From: Syngnathus acus | Lineage: Eukaryota > Chordata > Actinopteri > Syngnathiformes > Syngnathidae | Direction: 5' to 3' | Assembly (NCBI RefSeq): GCF_901709675.1 | Contig: NC_051105.1 | Location: forward strand, 10,154,604-10,218,603 | Length of the DNA: 64,000 nucleotides | Shown: in pieces, positions 39,869-53,379 of the stretch | Position numbering within the stretch: position 1 is the stretch's first letter | How the letters are laid out: the number at the start of each line of letters is the position of its first letter | The notes under the pieces: model-generated | Told to the model about the DNA's origin: nothing | Seen by the model: the letters and a program-made list of their open reading frames with translations, nothing else | Databases searched by the model: none | Position numbers and translations under genes: made by a program

Positions 39869-41447
39869 AAGTAATACTGGCCTAAGCACTAAAGCAGCAA
39901 ATAGGTGAGTTTTTAACACAAGGCAAGCAATAAGATAACCCCAAAAATCTGCCAATTAGTAAATTAACATAAAATGGAATACAACTGTGACATCCACTTA
40001 AGTTATTAATGATATTAAAAGTAAAGTAAAATATCAGCTATATAAAATAGGTCTCTTTAGGGGTGAACAATGCTATATTTAAAGATTTGTGAGTCTTTCA
40101 AGTATTTTTTTTACATTTCTTTTGGAGATTGAAAACAGATGTAGCTTGCTGCAGACAAGCTGCTGTGTAAAAAGGCAGCCAGATGCTTTCATCACAGTCT
40201 ATCTGGTTTGAACTCTTGGAAAGTACACCAGGCTGCTTTGGTATGTGAGGCAGAAAGGCGAGCTGGAACACAGATCAACCGTACAGCCATACACAAAAGA
40301 AAAGAGCCCGCGTGTGTATTTCCATGCAGCATCCAGGAATGGAGATTAGCATTGAGCCATCAGCGAGGCTGCAGTCCCCCCACCCCCCACCCCGCCGCTG
40401 TCAGGCCACCGCCTCCCCCGCTTGTCAGGAGCTCCGACGAGGAGCTGTAAAAACCTTTTCCCCTTCTCCTTAACAACTGCAAAACAACACACGCGCACCC
40501 CGCCCGAGCGAGGTGCCTGCTTTTTTGAGGCCTCTTGACAGGACGCGCTGCAGGCACAAATTGTAATTCATAAAGGTTAAGGGGGTCAATGCCTTTTATT
40601 ACCAGTCTGAGTGCATCCAGCTTGATGGGGCGGGCATGCAAATGGAATGTCTCCGAGCGTTCCATGCAAGAAGGCAAGACAGCGGGTGCGTGCTCGCTTC
40701 TGAATGGGAGGAAGTGCAAGGTGTCGAATGGGAAGGGGTGAGGGGGGGGGGGGGTTAGTGAGATGGCCGACTCTCTCCACCTTCCTTCCACAGCCGTGTA
40801 GGACCACACAGCCAGGGCCCGGTTAATTAGACAGTGTGACATTGACCCGGCGTAGTTAACGGCCGCTTTGATATGCGCCGGCCTGCAATTAATTCATTGT
40901 AAAGTTCATGTTTTATCATATGGTTAGCACTGACCTGTAAGGAGCTGCTTTTGACCGGGACCTACTGCCGCAGACCTAGAGGAGATTTGTATTCACAGGC
41001 ATAATAATAGAACAACAGCACACTTTGAAAAATAATCTGTTGTTTTGGATTTGAAGGGGCTTTATTTCTTTGATGTTTTTCTTTTTAAAAAAAAACAACA
41101 ACATAATTTGCTGTTGAGCATTGTTATAATGGGGGCTTGTCTGCTTTGCCTTGCGCTGTCTTTTGATGGCTTTTGTCCAATTGCCATTACAACATAGGAA
41201 CGTTGCTCATTAGACTCTCTTGCGGCCTCTACTGGGCATTTGATAGAATGACCTTATTTTGCCAGTGTGCCTGGGGATAGGTACAAAAATACAGTTGTGA
41301 TTTGTATGTACCGGTAGAGAGGTGAAGTTACTTTTGATGAGAGCACTTTTCAAATAGAATCTCAAAATATATTTTCAGGAACAAATCAGTGACTTTCTGC
41401 ACTAGGTGATGTGAACTCATTGGCACTTGATTATGATGCATCAATCC

Positions 41448-41470
41448 ATCTATCTATCTATCTATCTATC
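41448..41470. repeat. (ATCT)n microsatellite
   Basis: Five to six ATCT units. Confidence 0.95.
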
Positions 41471-41478
41471 CATACATG

Positions 41479-41581
41479 AGTCAAAGTCAAAGTCTGCTTT
41501 ATTGTCAATTTCTTCACATGCCAAGACACACAAAGAGATGGAAATTAGGTTCCCACTATCCCACGGTGACAAGACAAGACG
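41479..41581 (+). repeat. Fragment of a teleost retroelement-type dispersed repeat
   Basis: gtcaaagtctgctttattgt, caatttcttcacatgccaag and actatcccacggtgacaaga occur in this order in a repeat I recognise from percomorph fish. Its superfamily is uncertain, and only about 100 bp is present. Confidence 0.55.
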
Positions 41582-42499
41582 GTGAGATGCAGTGTAGTGC
41601 GTAATGTCATGTTTTCAGTGAAAGTGTAGCCATCATACCCGCAGCGCTGCTTTCCTTAAAAGTCAGCATGCGGCAAAGAGCAACTGCCCGCGCTTATTGC
41701 CTTTCCATTACAGAGCAGCTGCTGCCAAGTCATTTGTCATGATTACAAATCCACATGGTGATGTTGGTAACCTGCAGCTCCACCAACAGCCTGTATGGAA
41801 GCTGCAACCATACTGCGCTAGCAAACCTCTCTCTAGAGTGCTTTCTAAATTGATGCCACAACAGGTGATGATAGTGGACTCGGACAAGAAGTTGAACAGG
41901 ATCTAATATTTTGAGCTCTACTCCAGTGTCACTGTTCTTACTGACCAGCACACAAATATCTACATACTCTCTATGATCTTGTATACTACACAACCCTAAC
42001 CCCCCCCAAAAAACCTAACCCACATTTGTTAATTTCTGATTAATACTAATACTGCGATCCAACTCCTATTAGTACTTCATTGCACTATATAGTATGCTTG
42101 AAAGGGGTTCCGAAGAAGGCTTAACATTGACTTTTTCGCCCTTTTATTTATTACTTTCCGAGCATTTAAAATGTAAAACCTTGATATTGATTTTTTTTTT
42201 TTTACATAACCTCGGTATGAAATGTATTTTAGACCACATTCATTTTATTAACACAACAGCAAAAAGTATTGGATAGGTCCTGATACAACAAAATAGATAG
42301 TAATAGTAATAAACTGATAGACTTCTCATTAAAACACAACATTTTTATCACGTATAAGTTGTTAAAATAAGTACACGTGTACAGTAAACAAAACAGACTG
42401 CAAAGCGTGGTAACGGAAGAACTTTAAAATATTTCATTTAAATAAAGTTATATTCAAATGACCTTTTTTCGTCATCATCCGGGTCTTCAAAAATATCCC

Positions 42500-42800
42500 T
42501 TTACGCATGCGCGCTCTGTCACTGTGGTTCGACCTCTGCAGTCGGTAAGTCTGAAATGGCAGTCAGTGTGAGAAACGTATCCGATATCCCTCCTCATCCT
42601 CTTGTCAAACGTACAATTGCTGCATGCAAAGTGCGATAGGCTCTAGAATTGATGCCGATGTACATACAAATCGCTTTATTTTCTCTGTGGAGCATTTTAA
42701 CACCCGTTTGACCTTAGTTCTGTCCGCTCTTCCCTCCTCAGAGAGACCCGGGCTTCAACCAGACTTGACTGATCCGGATAAAAACTACTTGAAGTAGAAA
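42500..42800 (+). promoter_or_regulatory. ATP5MC3 promoter, 5' untranslated exon and start-exon leader
   Basis: A short segment ending at 42544 is followed by a consensus donor (GTAAGT at 42545) and fits a non-coding first exon. The exon with the start codon begins at 42742 after a pyrimidine-rich acceptor (tccctcctcag) and has a 59-nt leader before ATG 42801. At 42502-42513, TACGCATGCGCG differs at one position from the NRF-1 consensus (YGCGCAYGCGCR). NRF-1 is a standard regulator of nuclear OXPHOS genes. The transcription start itself was not determined. Confidence 0.6.
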
Positions 42801-43994
<1,194 letters not shown>

Positions 43995-44400
43995 AACACT
44001 GCTGTCCAACTTTCATTACAGATGTGACTACACTTCGTGGCTTCCTAAATTTGTTCCGTGTCAAGAAAATGTACATTTTCAAAGTCGTTCGGGCACTGTC
44101 AGAATAAGCTAAAACATGTATTGTACAAATGTATGAAATTACGAGATTAAAATACATGTTTTGCCTATTTAACAATGTAATCTCTGGGATAGATTTGAAA
44201 CGACCAAAAGCAGCTTCTCCGAATGTCATCTCTTATGAGATTAGCTGCGAAAGACTTGCTTTGCTTTCCGAGAGATCATATGGAAGCTTTTTTGGGGGTT
44301 CACCTCTAAGTCGTTGGTTAAATTTCAGTTGAATAGTTCTGCTTTTGGGCATTAGGTGAGTGGCTTTTGTAAATGGCATTGAATAAATTAGAAATTCAAA
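43995..44400 (+). terminator. ATP5MC3 3' UTR and poly(A) signal
   Basis: After the stop at 43992-43994 the sequence is AT-rich and non-coding. A canonical AATAAA lies at 44382-44387, so cleavage is expected near 44400. This leaves only about 400 bp before the likely ATF2 transcription start. Confidence 0.65.
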
Positions 44401-44759
44401 ATCACTCCGGGTATGTTTCACTTTTAGTGTATTTTAATTGTGTAGAATTTCACAAAGGATACACAAGCAAACATGTTTTCTAGATTACCAAATATGTGTT
44501 TTGTTTTTGTTTAAGTCAAATTAAAGGTAGTCTAACCATTTTGGAGTATCTTTAGGGTTGCAGACTTGCAGTATCACTGGAACATGAAAGTTCTTGAGAA
44601 ATATTTAAATGTGGCAGTCAAAACCAGTAATTATTTACTAATAATGGCAAATTTTACTGCGTTGTATACCACAACTTCAGTTGTCCCAAAAAAGATAAGC
44701 CGAAACTAAAACATTTTTTATAATTCTGAGCGTTGTGGATGATGTCATTGTTATGACTA

Positions 44760-45376
44760 ATGCGGAAGCTTCCTGACACCTCTCGCGATACTTGGCTACA
44801 GACGTGGACTCTTGGAAAAATCTCGGAGGGTAGTGGCAGGTTGAAAGGGGTAAGTAGCACACACATCTATGGAGGAATGTTTACGACGCTATAGTGAATG
44901 ACGTAATGGCAAACGCACGTGTAATCGGTGCTATTTTATTAATATAAAGCACACCTTTTATGAAAACAGTATTCAAATATAAATATGGCGACGGTTGTGT
45001 ACACGCAGGGCTAAGGCTATTTCATGGAAATGATGCTCGCTCAATCTCGGCCGTTACAAGAAGCTGTGGTTGTATCTTTTTGTACAATGACCGCTCGAGT
45101 GTTTACGTTCAGAACGTAGACCGAAACGAGAGGTGACAGTCGCTCCACGGATGAAAAAATGTGGCGGTAGTGTGATGAGACATAGCTGTCAACAACTAGA
45201 GTAACCGCCCATCTATGACTTGCTTTGTCCAGGTCTTTGGACTTTTGTTCGCCCCAGTGTCCATTGCAATTTAAATTCTAGCTACTACGGAAGCATTCAG
45301 TCGCGTTGAAAAACCCACAACAGAGCCATTTGTTGTTTTCTCCTATTTCAGGCTGACATCACAGGAAAACCTTAAT
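44760..45376 (+). promoter_or_regulatory. ATF2 promoter, untranslated exon 1 and intron 1
   Basis: A probable non-coding exon ends at 44849 with donor GTAAGT at 44850. The next exon starts at 45352 after tcctatttcag and holds a 25-nt leader before ATG 45377. Visible motifs are TCTCGCGA at 44781-44788 (core of the TCTCGCGAGA housekeeping-promoter palindrome), an ETS-like CGGAAG at 44763-44768, and a CRE/ATF-type TGACGTAA at 44899-44906 just inside intron 1. The block is CpG-richer than its surroundings. The start site is inferred. Confidence 0.55.
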
Positions 45377-48300
45377 ATGAGTGATGATAAGCCTTTTCAA
45401 TGCACTGCTCCTGGCTGTGGACAGGTAACTCCTGCTTCTAATGGGACCGTTTTATGTTTCTTTGTCGAGTAGAAAAAATGTCCAAGAAATTAATTTACAC
45501 TTCTCTTTACTTCACATCATCCTGCTTGTCTTGTCCTCCCAGAGATTTACAAATGAAGACCACTTGGCTGTCCACAAGCACAAACATGAGATGACCCTCA
45601 AATTTGGTCCAGCCAGGACCGACAGCGTTATTATTGCTGGTAAAACAAACAAAAAATCAAAAATACGCTTACTTACTCATCTAATTTGTCTTCTTAAACC
45701 TTTCAATCCATTGCAGACCAAACACCCACACCTACACGCTTTTTGAAGAACTGCGAGGAGGTGGGACTCTTCAATGAACTCACAAGTCCTTTCGATCACG
45801 ACTTCAAAAAAGGCTCTGAAGATGACATTAAAAAGGTTTGCAAAGCCAGCAGCTCATCTCGTTTGTATCCCTGTCGCTCATTTCCGTGACTTTTCTGTAG
45901 TTACCGCTGGATTTGTCACCGCTCACCACTCCGGTCATACGCAACAAAAGTGAAGAGCCCGCCGTCCTGGAGGCCCATCGAGGCAGCCCTCTGCCTCACC
46001 CGGAATCGACGACTGACGACGACAAGGTGAAACTCTCCTTTGGAAATTGCCTTTTAGGGTTAAAAAATAAAATCTGAGTTGCAGGAAACACACATTGGAA
46101 AATTTTGGAAGTAAAGCAGCATCACGTGTTCAACTTTGGAGCTTCCACTGTATTGTCATCACTACTTAAGGTTAAAAAACCCATTTTTTCTGCTACCAGT
46201 AGGAAATTGTTCTTAGAAATCTAATCATATGTTCTCTTTTCTTCATCTCTTTCCTCGTAAACACTGAGAGAGAAAAAAGAGTTTGTCTGCTGATGCAGCT
46301 GAGCTGTTGTGTGGTTGTTTCCAGGACTTATGTTTGCAGCCAGCCTCAGTGCCAACATCCGCTATAGTCCATCCGGCATCCCTCCAAGTTCCCAATGTAC
46401 TCCTAGCAAGCTCAGAGGCTAATGTCGTTATACAGCAAGCGCTCCCATCGCCAACATCTAGCTCTGTTATTACCCAGGTCCCGTCCACTAGTAGGCCTCT
46501 AGTGTAAGTAACTCAGAATGTCCCTTTAAGAAAGAACAGAATCATAGTTGATTTCTTCAAATCTTCATTTCAACTTTATTTTTTTTTGGGTGCCTTTTTG
46601 TCTTAGTGAGGCATGCGCTTGTTTTGTCTTTAATTTAAGTGTAGTTTGCTGACTCCTCATTTTGGCTGTAGTCGTTGTTTCTTTCCAATTTGCCGTGTGT
46701 GTTATTGCAATTCAATTTTAAAATCGTGTGTGGAGAAAATGACCGTATTTCTGTCCACTATTAGAAAATTGTATGCATTCTACAGTTTGTAGTGAAAAAT
46801 AGCACATCAGCGGCGTGCCGTGTCCATTTGTTCGTCACATAGCACCGCAAAGGTGAAACTGTTTAGTTTCAACCGACTCGACGCGCAACCCAAAATCAAA
46901 TTGCTTGAGCTCGATGGGTATTTCTTCATTCTCATCCATTGTTGCTTGAATGTGACAGGATGTTTTTATCTCGCTATCACTGTCACTAAAATGTATGTTA
47001 ATTTTGGGGGGGCGGGGCTAACCACAATGTCTTTTGTTTTTTACTGCAGGCCAGTGTCTGGCACCTTTCCAGTGCTCTTACAGCTGCCTAACGGCCAGAC
47101 AATGCCAGTCGCCATTCCAGCTGCCATTACCAGTTCCAGTGTACATATTCCCACTACCATCCCAGTGAGTGTCACAAAAACTGGAAATGATCCTCTGCTA
47201 AATAATCTCATTATTTCCCCTGCCACAAATATTTGACTGTTCTATTTTCTTTATAGATTAGTGAATATGCATGATGGCAAAAACATGAGACCGTGTTCTT
47301 AATCGTGATTGGTCAGCGAGGGAAATGAGGGTCACGTTTGGATTCCGCATGGCAGCAATCGCTCCTCAAGTGATGTTTAGACAACACTTAGTGATTGATT
47401 AATGCCACATTTTGTCCTTGCTTGTCTCTCGTTCTCTTGGACAGCGGGGACTATTTACGACATTGGCATCGGTAGATTTGGCAGTCACTTTGCATCTGGG
47501 GAGCGAGCGAGCAAAGTAATGGACTTTGTATGGCGGCGAGGAATTTGTGGGAATTGGCTGAAGCGCAAACAGGAACTCGTCCAGCACACTTTGTCATTTG
47601 TCCTTGTTCAAGTCGAATCAACGTTTTTGATTTCTGGCAGAGAGCTTGGATTAGCACTAATGTGTTTTGCAATCCTGTTGTAAGTGCGGCTCGTGCGAGG
47701 GTTATGAATCCTGCGCGACAAGCTGCGTATAAATAAAATGGTACTTTGACTTACGAATTAAGATCAATTTACTGATCTATTTAACTAGCTTTCGCAATTG
47801 AAGTAATTAAAATGCCATTCCAGATCATTTTTTGTTCCATCTTGAATTAAGAAAAACAGCATTTATGTGCAATAAATTCCATATTTTTGCATGTGTTTAT
47901 GTAAAAAAGAAAATACTTGGGAATAGGACCAAGAAAAAATAATTGCTGATCACCTTAATCGCAATCACAACATTGAGTAGAAGGAGAGAGAAAAAAATAT
48001 TTGAGTGCTACCGCCAACCTAGCAGCATCTCATCAGCGGTTCTGAGACAAGTCCTGCTTTTGGACCTCCAACTTGGCTCTCTTATCGCCTCTTCAGCTTC
48101 CTGCCCATATGCTCTCACACAGCCAGGCAGAGGTTCATTAGCGAACACACACATCTGAATGTGGCACCGCCTCTACAAAATAACGGGCTACCCGACATAA
48201 TGAGGCTGAGATATGAGGGAGCTCTGCTGCGTTTGTGTGTGTCGTGGGGGGAGCGCCAGGCCGCCTTCTATTGGGGATGACTAATTTTGTGCTCTGTGTG

Positions 48301-51300
48301 TGTCTGCTGTCAGCTTGTCAGACCCATCACCGTCGTGCCTAACGTCCCCGGCATCCCCGGACCCCCCTCGCCACAACCACAGCCCGCCCAGTCAGAGGCA
48401 AAACTGGTATTTAATCATCATTATATTTTTACCTCCAATGTTAATGTGCTCCTGACTTTTAAAAAAAATATATATAAAGAGAAGTTGCTAATGAGTGAGA
48501 TTACTATTTTTTTCCCCAATTTGAAAAAATGAATCGGAACAAATATATATATGCTGTAGTGTGTTGTGAGCAAGATGTGTGGCAATGTGATGAAGCACAT
48601 ATCACAAAACCCGTAAGCGTTCTCAGCATGCCTCGCTGCTCGAAATTAACAGATATAAACTGTGGACAGGAGGTGTTTTTGTTGGCACGGAGAGATTGAT
48701 CCCAGGGAAAAGGAGGAGGGGGGATGTTGTTTGGAATCACAGGGGTGTGGGGAATGACAAACACGGAGATGGCGTACACCGGTGGTGGGGGAGCGGAGGG
48801 CGAAAGCCAGCTGAGGGCATCCTGGCACATCTCAGCGAGACACATTAAGTCGGCCTCACCCTGCATGGAACCTTTTTGTTCAGCAGAATCCTGCCTGACC
48901 TGCACCCCCTCCCTCCCCCTTTTCTCTCCGGGTGCCTCCCACTGCACTCAGCTCATCAGCAAACACCTAATGAGCCCACGTCAAGGAAACAGACCCCTGC
49001 TCAACCTGAGGGGGGAGGGGGGGAATGCTTGAGGGGGATGGCGGCGCAGCGACTGCTCTTTACAAGGACTGATGATGCTGCAAAGACCACAATAATGATA
49101 ATTAACTTGCTGAATTTAGAAGATTATACTGTTAATTAGTTGCAAAATAAAGATAAGTAATATAGAAGCAGATGGTTGAATAAGACCCATGAGAGGAAGG
49201 GTTATTACACTGATGAGCTTTCCATGGCAGAGATGAAATATGAATCTGACTGGCTCCCCCCCCCCCCCCCCCCCCCCGTCTTTCTCGGGGCCATTCCAAG
49301 AGAATAATATCTTGTTTCTGCCAGAAGAGCTTCTGGATGGGTATTGCACCATAAACTCATTTGCTAGATAGATTGGGCTGGCAAAGGTACTTGTTAGAAT
49401 AATGCGCTCCTCTGTTTTCTCATGTAAATGTATTGCCTCTCACTTTGTTAGTCTTTCCAAGGGCTCAGTCTCTCTTTCACCTTGTTGCCTGCTGTGTGTG
49501 GAATGCAGCTAACAAATATTTTGAGAATTGTGTATTCTATTGATTATCCCATTTGTTTGTCTTACTAGCAATGTTATTTATGCAAGATTATTTTTGTCAA
49601 CTTGGTGTTTTTGTTTTGTCAGATCAGGTCAGGGCCTGTTTTAATTTTTTTCCCACACCAATTGGAAGCTTTGAACGGGCCACAGTATTTTTCATTCTTC
49701 ATTTTTCAGAAACCAAAAGGATCGCTGAGCCAGCAGCTCTCTCCGCTAACCAACGGTGACGGCGGGGAAGTCCAGAGCAGCGCCATAACGCACACCATTG
49801 CTCCCGTTTCTCCAGCCTCGATCCCCACTCCGTCCACGTCCCTCGGACTGACCTCTAACCTTTCACCCGCCAGTGAGGAACCCTCCGCACATTCCCTTCA
49901 GCAGCCAGCCACCTCCACTACAGAGACACCCGTAAGTACATCCACAAAAAGAATTGTTAAAATTTGTTAACACCGATAGATCTTATTCACAGGCTTCCCC
50001 GGCGACCCCTGCGCCAAACCCTCCGAGCGCCGGAGGTCGGCGGCGCAGAGCCACCAGTGACGACCCCGATGAGAAGCGGCGCAAGTTCCTGGAGCGCAAC
50101 AGGGCTGCTGCCTCACGCTGCAGACAAAAGAGGAAAGTGTGGGTGCAGTCCTTGGAGAAGAAAGCCGACAACCTCAACTCAATCAACGGGCAACTTCAGG
50201 TGATAATCGTGTGTATGCACTCCTCCTTCAACACGCGCAGATTTTTTCTTCTGTCGTGATGAAGTCATTAAAGCCCATTAATAAGAGACGCCGTCTGACA
50301 GCAGCGGCGGCGCGCATATGCGCGGGGCCTTTACGTCGATAACACGGCTGTCAATAAAGATGTATCCTCCAGATGTCGGCCGCACGCAAGCGTGTCCTCG
50401 CTTCTGTCTCGGCAGTTTACCGAACGGCCTCCAAACTCTCCGAGGGAAAGGTGTCTTGCTTGAACCTTCGTTTCGTCGCCGGCAATTAAGAATGCAACGC
50501 TGACAAGTTCGAAGCAGTTCACGTATCGTCTCCGTTGATATGTTTGTGTCGGGGGGGCGGCACATCAGGGTTCCAGACAATTAAGATGCCGTGGTTTTTT
50601 TTTTTTTGTAGATTTGAGATTCAGGTGTATAGCAAGTCAAATGTGATTTGAAACCAAGACGAGAAGAGGAGGCATGTTTAAGATGTGTGAAATGAATACA
50701 AAGAAAGAAATGACGCATTTTGCGGCAAGGCATTAATCAGCACAGCCAACGGCTAAGCTGATCTGCAAAACTGCCTCTAATGAGACACAATTATCCTAAC
50801 ATCAGCCTTAACTGGCTTTTTAACGAGGGGTCAAACCCGGCAGCTCTTCGCACTCCCAGCTTCGTGCAAAAACATTTACCCAAACTTGGGGTCCAAAACA
50901 AGTCTTCACCACGTCACACTTGTAATATTTTGTCTACCTTCCAAATTACAACAGTAGTTAACACATCGACAAAGTCATATATTGGCCATTTTCAATTGGA
51001 CCTTCGTGTTGGATGTCATTCTTTTGTGTTTGAATGTCGAGCCCGGTGAGTGTGTGCTATTAATCAAGGCGGCAAAGCTCCACGTGGTCCCTCCAACTGT
51101 GTTTAAATCTCTCTTACAATACTTTGATCCTGCCAACCCCAGCTTAGTTAGAAAATACATTGTGGTCCTTTTGACTAATAGATTGAGCCACTTGCCGCTT
51201 TTTAAAGGGAAAAAAAAGAAGCTTAAATCTGCCACCGGTTGTTCCATGCAGCCCGGTTGCTTGAAATCCACTTAAAGTCACCTTCAGAATTAATGTGTGT

Positions 51301-53379
51301 CTTTTTGTGTGTGTCGCCTCCTTTTTTTTTTTTTTAACAACATGCAGAAATCCTTCGCTCCACCGGGAGCTCTTAACGACACCCAAATGTAAATGTCGGC
51401 AGCATCTATAAAGTTGCACCGACAATTACGCGGTTCACCTTCAACAATTTCAGATTTGGGTTTTTGAATGTACAGTTATATACTTAAAAGATTAAATTGT
51501 CAATATACTGTGTGCTAGTTTTCTCAGCATTTTGACATATCGTCAGTGTCTGGCGCCATTTCACAATGTCGCCATGTGTTTCCTGTCTCCCAAATAAGAG
51601 TGAAGTCACCCTGCTGAGAAGCGAAGTGGCTCAGCTGAAGCAGCTCCTCCTGGCTCATAAAGATTGTCCTGTGACGGCCATGCAGAAAAAGTCCGGCTAT
51701 CACAGTGAGTAATGCGCTATTATTCTCAGTTCCGGGCCAACTTCTTTGAAAATGAGCTCCGTTGAACTGCAACATATGTGCGCACATCCCAATTTTGTAA
51801 AAAAGTCGACATATTAATAGACAGGTGTACTGAGAGATAAATTTTTGCTTGGCTAGGTGAATCCATCTGAAGGACCACAGGTGGTCACAATAAGCAAGCA
51901 ATTGTTAAGCTTCTTATATGACACTAAAATAAATTTTGGCTCGGTCCAACCAAATCTTTTAGCGGTAGAAACTTTTCTGACAAACACACCGAGCAGAATT
52001 GTGTACGAACCGAAAGTGTTTGTTTGTATGTCACATGATCCTAGTAAGAATCTTATCAGCCATATTTTGTCCTTTGCTGATGCCACAACGTTGAAGTTTT
52101 CTGATTTAAGCGCAAATGTGACTTCTCCAAGTTAGACTTTGGTCCAACTTTCACAAACAAATTGAAATATTTTATTGCATCGTGAGATTGACTCAGAGAA
52201 AAATGACTTCATTCTCTAAAGTTAATTCTCTTAATAATTCATTTTTATTCTCGAAACATAATGACTTCTAACATTACAACTTTATTATTTTCCTCCCTTG
52301 TATTAGTGAATAGATTGATGTGACTTATTTTGCCTTGTTCAATTTGCATAATTTCTCATCAATATCATATGAATATAATTTCATCATAAAATAATTTCCA
52401 GCGTCTACTTAAATTACTAATATCCAATAAAGGATTGATGCATTTCTTCATAAGAACTCTGACGAGATGAGGTCCACTCACGTTTCATTATCGAACAGAG
52501 TGGCTCAAAATGTCATTTGGACTCCAGTCAGACTCTGACGTGACTGATTCAGTAAAGTGGATCATTTCATTCTGGCTGCCTCGGTCTTACCCACAAGACC
52601 CGAACAAGCCGCCTCCTTCACGGTGCCGCCGACTGTCCTTCCAGTTAACCAACTGGAGTCTGGCACAGTGTGCTGGCCATCTGTTCGCTGCAAAACATAG
52701 AGAGCAGGTAGAAGCTTATTTGAGAGCTGTGACGTCACACGTCTTTTTGAGCGAAAAAGCAAAATGTTAGATGTAAAAAGAAAAATTGCTACTTGTGAAA
52801 GCAGCTTTATATCGGAGAGCAGATCCTTGTTTCTCCCTCCTCCCAATCAGGATCCAATTAATTGAAAGGCAAGCGCTTGCTGAACAGCTGGTGGCATTTT
52901 GACTCCAAGTCTTGCCTACTCTCTAGTGTGAGCATCATTAAAATCAGGCGCTGTAATCATCTGTCGCTGCAGTCGTTGGCAAGGTAACCAAAAACAAATG
53001 CGATGGAGGTGGGGGGGTGCCCTCATGATGTCCATTTAAATTGACACTGGGCGCTTGAACGATAAGCGGGGGGCAGAGACGCGGCGTTAAATCGAGATTT
53101 ACGGAAAGCCTTGAGCACTTTGGCACCCCCTGATCCGCGTTTTCGGCAGCTCCCCCAAGACCGTTTGTCGTCCTGACTGCAGTCGCCGACAAAGACGAGA
53201 GCTGCGAGGAGATGTCGGTCCCCAGCAGCCCTCAGAGCGAGGCCATCCAGCACAGCTCCGTCAGCACCTCCAACGGGGTCAGCTCCTCTTCCTCCTCGGC
53301 GCCCGCCACATCCAACCAGAGCACAGACGAGAGCCAGCCAATGAGCGGCACCACCCAGTCTCGGCCTTCGGGGAGCTGA
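45377..53379 (+). CDS. atf2: Activating transcription factor 2 (11 coding exons)
   Basis: bZIP factor that binds CRE sites as a homodimer or with JUN and is activated by p38/JNK. Coding exons: 45377-45424, 45543-45639, 45717-45835, 45901-46026, 46325-46503, 47050-47164, 48314-48406, 49710-49931, 49993-50199, 51599-51704, 53183-53379. All introns are GT-AG; 1509 nt, 502 aa. The start MSDDKPF matches the internal human start. Human full-length ATF2 begins 18 residues further upstream, and such an exon could exist here, because codons before ATG are open back to the acceptor at 45351. A C2H2 finger uses C9, C14, H27 and H31. The two phospho-threonines in TPTP (T51, T53) match human T69/T71. The proline/glutamine-rich middle (LPNGQTMPVAIPA, NVPGIPGPPSP, SLQQPATSTTETP) is conserved. 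The basic region RRKFLERNRAAASRCRQKRK (residues 362-381) leads into the leucine zipper (residues ~387-420). The C-terminus is QPMSGTTQSRPSGS. The exon at 49710-49931 is longer and more divergent than in mammals. Confidence 0.97.
49256..49277 (+). repeat. Poly(C) tract of 22 in an ATF2 intron
   Basis: An uninterrupted run of 22 cytosines lies in the intron between the exons ending 48406 and starting 49710. It could form an i-motif or, on the other strand, a G-quadruplex. Length is prone to assembly error. Confidence 0.9.

Larger units (their letters stand above)
37261..42480. other. Gene desert, part 5, up to ATP5MC3
   Basis: No gene is supported. Element-like blocks lie at 37560-37720 and 40800-40960. 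Two plus-oriented CTCF-like motifs (39113-39128 and 39851-39868), a degenerate repeat at 38939-39037, an ATCT microsatellite at 41448-41470 and a teleost repeat fragment at 41479-41581 are also present. G-runs occur at 38091-38100 and 40742-40754. Confidence 0.45.
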
